Made by a program: the position numbers and the translations under genes. A stretch of 64,000 nt of DNA from assembly GCA_905221605.1 (NCBI GenBank), contig CAJNDS010000591.1, positions 145,001 to 209,000 on the forward strand, given 5' to 3'. The notes under the pieces are model-generated. The model worked only from the letters and a program-made list of their open reading frames with translations, was not told where the DNA came from and did no database searches. Each line of letters starts with the position of its first letter. The first letter of the stretch is position 1. Source of the stretch: Symbiodinium natans (lineage: Eukaryota > Sar > Dinophyceae > Suessiales > Symbiodiniaceae). Shown here in pieces: positions 51,885 through 60,800 of this stretch.

Positions 51885-54800
51885 ACACAGAGCTCCTGTG
51901 GACTTAGGAGCTGGTCCAGAAGATGAGCCTGCTAAGGGCGCTTCGGTTAGCAAGGCGCGGCTCTCTTTGCCCTTTCAGGGCTCTGAGGATGCGTTTGGGG
52001 TTTGGGGTTTAGGGTTTAGGGTTTAGGGTTTGGGGTTTAGGGTTTAGGGTTTAGGGTTCAGGGTTTAGGGTTTAGGGTTTAGGGAAGCTGACAGTGCTGT
52101 ATTCGTCATGTTCTCATGATCACCCGAAGCCTTAAAAAAACAACAACCCTAAAGCAAACCCAAGCAACCCCCGAAGAAAAGCACCGAAAATGCCCGCAAG
52201 CACAAACAACCCTTAGAAAAACCGAATAGAAACCCTATAAACCTTAAAGAACCCTTGAAACACCTTTTCAAAACCCTTAACAAAACCCTGTAAACAACCC
52301 TGAAGACCCCGAAAAAAGATCCAAAGCCCTATGCAGGATCTTCCTGCAAAAGCCCTTAAGAACCCTGTTAAAGATCCCTAAGCCCTAAACCCTAAACCCT
52401 AAACCCTAAACCCTAAGCCCTAAACCCTAAACCCTAATCCCTTAAACCTAATCCCTGTGCAGGATCTTCCGGCTCATGCGACTGCTGCGGAAGATCCGAG
52501 CGCTGCGCGAGCTGCAACTTGGCTGGGGCTGGAGGGATTTAGGATTTGAAGGGTTTAGGGTTTAGGGTTTAGGGGTTAGGGCTTAGGGTTTAGGGTTTAG
52601 GGTTTAGGGGTTAGGGTTCAGGGTTTAGGGTTTAGGGTCCAGGGCTCAGGCTTTCCGGGGCTTAGGGTTTCGAGAGTTTAGGGTTGCTAGGGTTGAGCTT
52701 CGGGTTTCCTTAGGAGTTCGGGCTTCGAGGACTTTGGGGGCCTAGGGCTTTAGGGCTTCAAAAACTGACAAAGTCCTAGTACGAACCCCAAACAGGGAAC
52801 CCCAAGAATGTAGTAGGAATATATAGGGAATATAAGGGCCTCGTAGCTATATCCCTATCATGTTGCACCTTCCTGGGGTTCGAGTTTGAGGTTGCTGTTG
52901 GGGAGTTTGTTTTCGGCTCGGCGTCTTGACAGGTGCCACAAAACGCCTTTAGGAACGCAAGGCCCTTGAGTGGTCCTACCCATCTTCATCAGGAGCATGG
53001 CAGGTTGTTTTCCACTACCTGGTAAAGCCCTAGTACCCGGTGACCCTTTGTAGCAGTGAGCGCTCGCCCGTGTAGCATCATGGCTCTCGCTGTCGAGGTG
53101 GGCCTGCTAAGTGGCAGGTCAGTTTCGCTGGAAGCAGGACCTTGTGAGACTGTAGAAGCGTTGAGGAGCCGAGCACAGAAGGCTCTGGCAGTTGGCAGGG
53201 GCAGACTCTTGGACCCCTCCGGCAGCGTGCTGGACCTAGCCTCCACGCTTGAGGAATGTAAGTTGCAGAGCGGCGATGCGCTCATTCTGCAGATGTGCAG
53301 CGTTCACATTCGCGGCAATGACACAGCTTTTGCTGCCATTCTGGGCGATAGGTCTGTTGTGACCTGGGGTGATGCTAGGAATGGTGGCGACAGCAGTGCT
53401 GTGCAGGGTCAGCTCAAGGATGTTAAGCAGATCCAAGCTACCCAAGCGGCCTTTGCTGCCATTCTGGGCGATGGGTCGGTCGTGACATGGGGCCATGCAC
53501 ACCTTGGTGGTGACAGCAGTGCTGTGCAGGGTCAGCTCAGGGATGTGAAGCAGATCCAAGCTACCAAATCGGCTTTTGCTGCCATTCTGGGCGATGGGTC
53601 GGTTGTGACCTGGGGCAACGGTGACAGAGGCGGCGACAGCCGTGCTGTGCAGGGTCTCCTCAACAACGTGAAGCAGATCGCAGCTTCCGGTGACATGTCG
53701 GGCGGTGCCTTTGCTGCAATCCTTGGCGATGGGTCGGTCGTGACCTGGGGCGATTCTGAGTACGGTGGCGACAGCAGTGTTGTTCAACATCAGCTCAGGG
53801 ACGTGCAGCAGATCCAAGCTACTGACACAGCCTTTGCTGCCATCCTTGGCGATGGCTCCATCGTGACCTGGGGCGATGCCGGCGGCGACAGCAGAGATGT
53901 GCGTGCTCAGCTGAAGGATGTGAGGCAGATCCAAGCTACCACATCGGCTTTTGCTGCCATTCTGGGCGATGGGTCTGTTGTGACTTGGGGCCGTGCTGAG
54001 CAGGGTGGCGACAGCAGAGCGGTGCGAAGTCAGCTCAAGAACGTGCAGCAGATTGTAGCTTCCAGTGATATGTTAGGCGTTGCTTTTGCTGCAATTCTTG
54101 GCGATGGGTCTGTTGTGACCTGGGGCGAAGCTAAGAGTGGTGCCGACAGCAGTGCTGTGAAAGATCGGCTGAAGGACGTGCAGCAGATCCAAGCCACCAG
54201 CCATATGTTAGGCTGTGCTTTTGCTGCCGTTCTGGGCGATGGGTCTGTTGCAACTTGGGGCGATGCGAAGACTGGTGGCGACAGCAGCGCAGTGCAAAGT
54301 CAGCTGCGAGATGTACAGCAGGTCCAAGCCACCACATCGGCTTTTGCTGCCATTCTGGGCGACGGGTCAGTCGTGACCTGGGGCGATTCTCAGTTTGGTG
54401 GTGACAGTCGAGATGTGAGTGCTCAGCTGAAGGACGTGAGACAGATTGAAGCTTCCAGGTTTGCTTTCGCCGCCATTCTGGGCGATGGATCTGTTGTGAC
54501 CTGGGGCCGTGCCTTCATCCCCCTTGGGAATCATTTTTTATTGTTGTTTATATGAAACCCTAAACCCTAAACCCTAGGCCCTAAACCCTAAACCCTAAAC
54601 CCTAAACCCTAAACCCTAAACCCTAAACCCTAAACCCTAAACCCTAAACCCTAAACCCTACTATGGGGCGCACAGGTGCTGAGCATGGTGGTGACAGCAG
54701 TGCGGTGCAATGTCAGCTCAGACCGTAGCTTCCAGCAGCCCTGGGGCGATGCTCGTGGCGCCCAGTTTAGGGTTTAGGGTTTAGGGTTTAGGGTTTAGGG

Positions 54801-57800
54801 TTTAGGGTTTAGGGTTCCGGTGGGTCTGTTATGATCCGGGGGCGCTGCCAGTGGCGCCTCAGAGTTCAGCTCGGCCCTAGGCACGGGCACCTCTCACCCC
54901 CCTTTAAAGGCCCTCAGAAACCTTGGTACCCCAGTGGTACCCTGTTCCCTTTTTTGGGGGGGTTCAAGGTTCCCGAGTTGTGTTCATCTGAGGCCAATGT
55001 GCTTCTTAAATTTGGGACCTAACTGTGGGTTCCCTTATAAAGTAAGCAGCCCAAAAAAGGGCACCCTTCTTATACTATGGTTACTGGGCTACCAAGTAAC
55101 CGTATTGCTTCGTGCCACTTCGTGTTTCTCAGACACGGGTGGGCCTATCAGCGGAAGAGGGTCCCGTGTGAAACTTTGGTGAGCAGGTAGCTTTCAACCT
55201 ACCAGGGGGGCCTTATACCAGGGTACAGGGTCTGGGGCTCAGGGTTTTCAGGGGTGTCCCCTTGCCGCCCGAAGGCTATGCCAGCACCCCATCGAAAACT
55301 CAGCTGGTGGCTTACGGTTTAGTGTTTAGTGTTTAGGGCATGGCCCCGATGACTGCCTTGAACAAATTGCTTCCTCTTCTCAAAACCCCATCAGGGTTTA
55401 GGGTTGAGGGTTTTTTTGGGACAGACCTGGCCCCCTCATGCCTCACCCCATCTCCGGGCACGTCTCGTTTTGTTTCGGCCCTTCGGTCTTGTCTGCACAG
55501 GCGTGGCTGATAGCTTGGTCCGTCAAGACTTGCCTCTATATGAATATGGCCTATTGCAGTGAATCTACAGCTTCTTGTGTTCTCTGTCCGCGCTGGTCCC
55601 CAACCCTTTGTGCCCCGGTAGGCTAGTTTGAGCGGCAAGTCCCAAAGCGAAGCCTTCAACCCAAAACCCTAAACCCTAAACCCTAAACCCTAAACCCTAC
55701 AGCCCAGGACCCTGAAGCCCAAAACCCTAAACCCACCCTCCTCCCCAGGCCCTAAACCCTGGCAACCCTTCAGCCCCTGAAACCCACAGACCCTGAAGCT
55801 TCAAAATCCTTTAAAGCCCTGGAACCTTAAGATCTGTACAACGCCCTCACACCCCCAAGCCCTGATACCTCCAAAGCCCCTAACTCACGAAGCCTTCACA
55901 AAAACACGAAAACCCTCAAAACCTTGAAGCCTTATTGAACACCCAAACCTTTACAGCCCCAAAACCTCAAGAGAAAACCAGAATTAGCCTCAAACCTTGT
56001 TTCGACCTGAAAGCTTTGCTCCCTGGTCACCACAGTTGCATGAACAAAAAACCTCAAAACCTCAAAAACCTTTAGACCCTGAAACCTTTCAAACCCTGAA
56101 ACCTTTAAACCTTTAAACCTTTAAAACCTTTAAACCTTTAAACCTTTAAGCCTTTAAACCTTCAAACCTTTAAACCTTTAAGCCTTTAAACCCTGAAACC
56201 TTTAAACCCTTGGTCCAGGTACAAGCTGGTCACCACAGTTCAAAAACCTTTAAACCCTTAGACCCTGAAGCCTTTAAAACCCCTGGTCCAGGTACAAGCT
56301 GGTCACCATGATGTCCACCTGCCTGAAGACCCTGATGTGGTCGTGGCCTGGTCAGTGTGGGGTGGCAGGTTTTGTGGGGTTTAGGGGGTTTAGGGTTTAG
56401 GGTTTAGGGTTTCGGGTTTAGGGGTTTAGGGTTTAGGGTTTGGGGCATGGGGCTTCGGGTTCGGGGAGCATGGGGTTTGGAGTTCAGGATTTAGGGTTTA
56501 GGGTTTAGGGCTTGGGGTCTCGGATTTTTGGGTTCTTGGGGCTTAGGGCTCGCCGTCCGGGCTTTCCGCGCGTAGGCCAAGCCACAGAGACTCCCAACGT
56601 TTGTCTTTCTCGCTCCGAAACCCTAAACTCAACCAAAAGCCAAAAAGCCCCGAAACCCAAAGGCCATAAGCCTCAAACACCCCAAGCCCGAAACCCGAAA
56701 CCCAAACCCTATAAACCCTACAAACCCTAAAGACCCAGAACCCTAACAACCCCCGGTAAACCCCGAAGGCCTTAAAACAACTATAAACTCTAAAAAACGC
56801 TTACAAAACCCTGCAGTGGGGGAGGGGGGGGGGGGGTGCCTAAGACCCTCGACCTCTGTGGTGGCTGGGGCCCGCTGTTTGCGCTATATATAACATACAT
56901 ACATATATATATATATATGCTCATATATATATATAGAGATAGAGATACAGGGAAGGCCGGTGCGGATCGCTTTGAGGTTCCTCTTCTGCTTCATCGTCAT
57001 GACGGTTTGGGCCATGCTGATCGTAGAGGCAGATGCTTGCAGTCCATGAGCTCTCCAGCCAAAGATCCTAAACCCCAAGTCCCTTTAGGGTTTAGGAGTT
57101 AGGGTTTAGGGTTTAGGGTTTAGGGATTTTCTGGCAGTCACCAAGTCCCAGTTGCAAAAGGGTTTAGGAATTAGGGTTTTGGGGAATTTATGGCCGGCGG
57201 TCCTTTCATCGGACTGGCCGGGGTTCCAACACGTTTTGTTTCGGGTTTGGGGTTCAGACCGTTTGTGGCTTCAATGGTTTGTAGACATGAGAAGGTTTTG
57301 GCTTGTAGTGTTTGGACTGAGCAGCGGCTTGTGCGGACGTGCTAGAGCACGGGTGAACTCAGAAACCTACCTACCTCAGCGGTTGCCCCAAAATCTAAGT
57401 CCCAACGCCCTGAACCCTAAACCCTGAACCCTGAAAACCCTAAACCCTAAACCCTAGACCCTAGACCCTAAACCCTATGAACTCTTACACTGCTGTTTGC
57501 ACTCGGCGCACCCTCAGGGCGCCCAAAAGCCCCAAACGCCGCCAGGGTGTAGGGCTTAGGATGCAAAAAGGGTGTCAAGGGGGTTCAGAGGATTTCCCAA
57601 GGGTTGAGGGTAAAAAGGTGTGTAGGGTTCAGGGTTTAGGGCGGCAAAAGGTCGTGAACCCCCTGGTGCAGCGGATGAGCGCGGACGGCATCTTCGACGA
57701 TTGTAGCGCCTCGCCCCCAAGAAGCCTCGGATCCTTTGGAAGCCTTCTCCACTACAGGGCTTAGTGGTTTAGGGGTTTAGGGGTTTAGGGGCTTAGGGGC

Positions 57801-60800
57801 TCAGGGGCTTGGGGGTTTCAGGGGTTTAGGGGCTTCTGGGTTTAGGGGCTTAGGGTTTAGGGCATTATATCTGGGCTTCTATGCAGGGTAGCTGGGGTTG
57901 CAACAGGTGATAACGCATTATTTCGGGTATTGTATACACCCTATTGGAACTACCCATGAACATCCAAGTACACCCCTGGACCGCCAATCCGAAACCTCCG
58001 TCAGCCCTAAACGCATAATCCCTCAACCCTAAGCCTTATAAACCCTAAACCCTAAACTCGTTCCCTAAACCCAAAACCCAAAACCCTAAACCCTAAACCC
58101 TAAACACGTAAACGCCCTACACCCCCAGACCCTTCTGAGCCTCCTTGACGGCTGGGAGGGCTTGAGGTTGCGTACAATTCATGGTCGGCCCTGGGTCTCC
58201 GGGTTTAGGGTTTAGGGTTTAGGGTTTAGGGTTCAGGGTTCAGGGTTTAGGGTTTAGGGTTTAGGGTTTAGCCAGAGTCTGGTTCATAAAAAGGGTTTAG
58301 GCTGAAACTTCTGCAAGCCCTGTGCCAGCTGAGTTGAAACTCCAATTGGCGGTTGGGGGTTCGGGTTTAGGGTTTAGGGTTTAGTGTTTAGGGTTTAGGG
58401 TTTAGTGTTTGGGCAAAGAAGAAGAGCCGCGCAGGCAACGACTTCTGCTACCTCTCCACGTCCTCGGTGCTCCATGCGCTCTCCGGCCCTTTCTTGCCCT
58501 AAACCCTAAACCCTAAACCCTAAACCCTAAACCCTAAACCCTTGTGCCCACAGCTTTCTTACCCAAAACCTAAAAGCCCTGTATATTAAGTGAAACATTT
58601 AGCAACCCTAGGGTGCGAGCCTTCACCCCCTTGACCCCTTTAAAAGGTTCCCAAGGTAAGACAGCGGCCAGGTCAGGAGTACATGAAGGGAAACCTTTGG
58701 CAGCGTCAGGGGCGCGAGTGTTGACCCCTTTGAGATGAAGGAAATCGGCCCAACGCAGGGTTTGGAGGGGCGTTGGATGCCCTGTTGAAGACGGGGTGTA
58801 GGGTTCAGGGTTCGAGGCACCCTGAACCCTAAACCCTAAACCTAAACCCTAGACCCTAAACCCTAAACCCTAAACCCTAAACCCTAAACCCTAAACCCTA
58901 AACCCTAAACCCGAAACCTCAGAAGGGTTCGAGGCTTCAGCAGCTCGCTAGTTGGATGTTCGGGGCTTCGGATCCTGCTGAGGAACCTGCTGCTCTTCCA
59001 GACGGTCATTGCGGGCGACGGCTGGGGAGAAATGGCAACTCGGTCTTGGTAAAGGGTTTAGGGTTTACGTAGGGTTTAGGGTTTAGGGTTTAGGGTTTAG
59101 GGTTTAGGGTTTAGGGTTTAGGGTTTAGGGTTTAGGGTCGGAATAAGTACCAAATAGTGTTCCCTTATGGTCCCTTTTCTATTCTTCTATAATGAACCCC
59201 CCTCCCCTAAATCCCATTCTAACTCTTAAGGCCCCGATATTAAGCCCCCAAAAAGGTGTCAGCTGCAAGACAGGAAGAATCTCCAAAGAAGAGCCGCAAA
59301 TGTTGAGGTGTTTGCGGAACCCCAGCTCCCTACTTGGAGTTCCCTAAACCCTAAACCCTAAACCCTAGACCCCAAACCCTAAACCCTAAACCCTAAACCC
59401 TAAACCCATGTCTAGGCATCTATGGTTTCGGGCATATATTAGGCAGAAGGGCATGGCCAACAACAGACCAACCCCAGATACCCTGCTCATAGCCCCAGTT
59501 ATAACGACGAGCCCAAAGAGCCTTCCGTGGCTTTCACATAGACAGGGCAGAACATCCCCCCCTCTCACCGCCTAAACCTTAAACCTCCAGTTCGGAAACT
59601 TGAAGGTTCCTGGGTACTTGTAGCTGACCTAGGCTATTTGGGATCAGATTGTGGTGCCCTTCTAGCTAAAGGCTAAACCCTAAACCCTAAACCCTAAGCC
59701 CTAAACCCCAAACCCCAAACCCGAAACCCTAAACCCTAAACCCTAAACCCTAAACCCTACACCCTAAACGCTAAACCCTAAACCCGAAGTACAGGCCACG
59801 CCCATCATCTTGCGATACCCGGAGACGGCCATCATCTTCATCGGGTCGCTCTTGACCCTGGTCTTCGGGGTGCACCTTGCCTGAACCCTAAACCCTAAAC
59901 CCTAAACCCTAAACCCTAAACCCTAAACCCTAAACCCTAAACCCTAAACCCTAAACCCTAAACCCTAAACCCTAACCTAAACCCTAAACCCTAAACCCTA
60001 AACCCTAAACCCTAAACCCTAAACCCTAAACCCTAAACCCTAAACCCTAAACCCTAAACCCTAAAACCCTAAAACCCTAAAACCCTAAACCCTAAACCCT
60101 AAACCCTAAACCCTAGACCCTAAACCCTAAACCCTATACGAAACCCTCACCCTAAACCCTAAACCCGGTTTAGTGTTCCTTGGCTAATTAGCCGAAAACG
60201 CTGCCTGAAAGATTACGAACTGGGAGACCGAAGAGCCAAAACAAAGTAGTTGGACCCAGTTCACAGCACTGTAACGTCCCCTGATAATAAGGACCCCAAT
60301 AAGGTACCCCTAATTTCGGAAGCCCTCAACCCTAAACCCTAAACCCTAAACCCTAAACCCTGAGCCCTAAACCTAAACCCTAAACCCTAAACCCTAAACC
60401 CTAAACCCTAAACCCTGAACCCTGAGCCCTAAACCCTTAACCCTCATACGTCCCACAATCGGGTCGCCAGCTTGAGGCTCAACCTCATCGTGGCCGTGGT
60501 CGTGGCGGGGCAGAGTGCGAGTTGGTTTAGGGTTTAGGGTTTAGGGTTTAGGGTTTAGGGTCTCGGGTCTAGGGACTAGGGTTTAGGGTTTAGGATTTAG
60601 GGTTTAGGGAGTGTTTTGGGGTGTAGCTGCAAAAGCCCCTGATCCCCAAATCCTGAACCATAATCCCTTGCAACCATTTTAGTCCGGGTTCGTCTCTCCC
60701 GTCACGCCCTTGTTCGCAATACAGGGCATACGATCTTTTGTTTTTTGGAGCCCTAAACCCTAAACCCTAAACCCTATACCCTAAACCCGTTTAAGCAGAT

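Noticed and set aside
52860-53079. Relict dinoflagellate spliced leader upstream of the RCC1 gene (TTTTCGGCTCGG)
   Set aside because: Only a short partial likeness to the conserved leader end; not enough to claim retroposition from it.
53236-54337. Minus-strand open frames across the RCC1 gene
   Set aside because: Shadow of the regular GC-rich RCC1 repeats on the plus strand.
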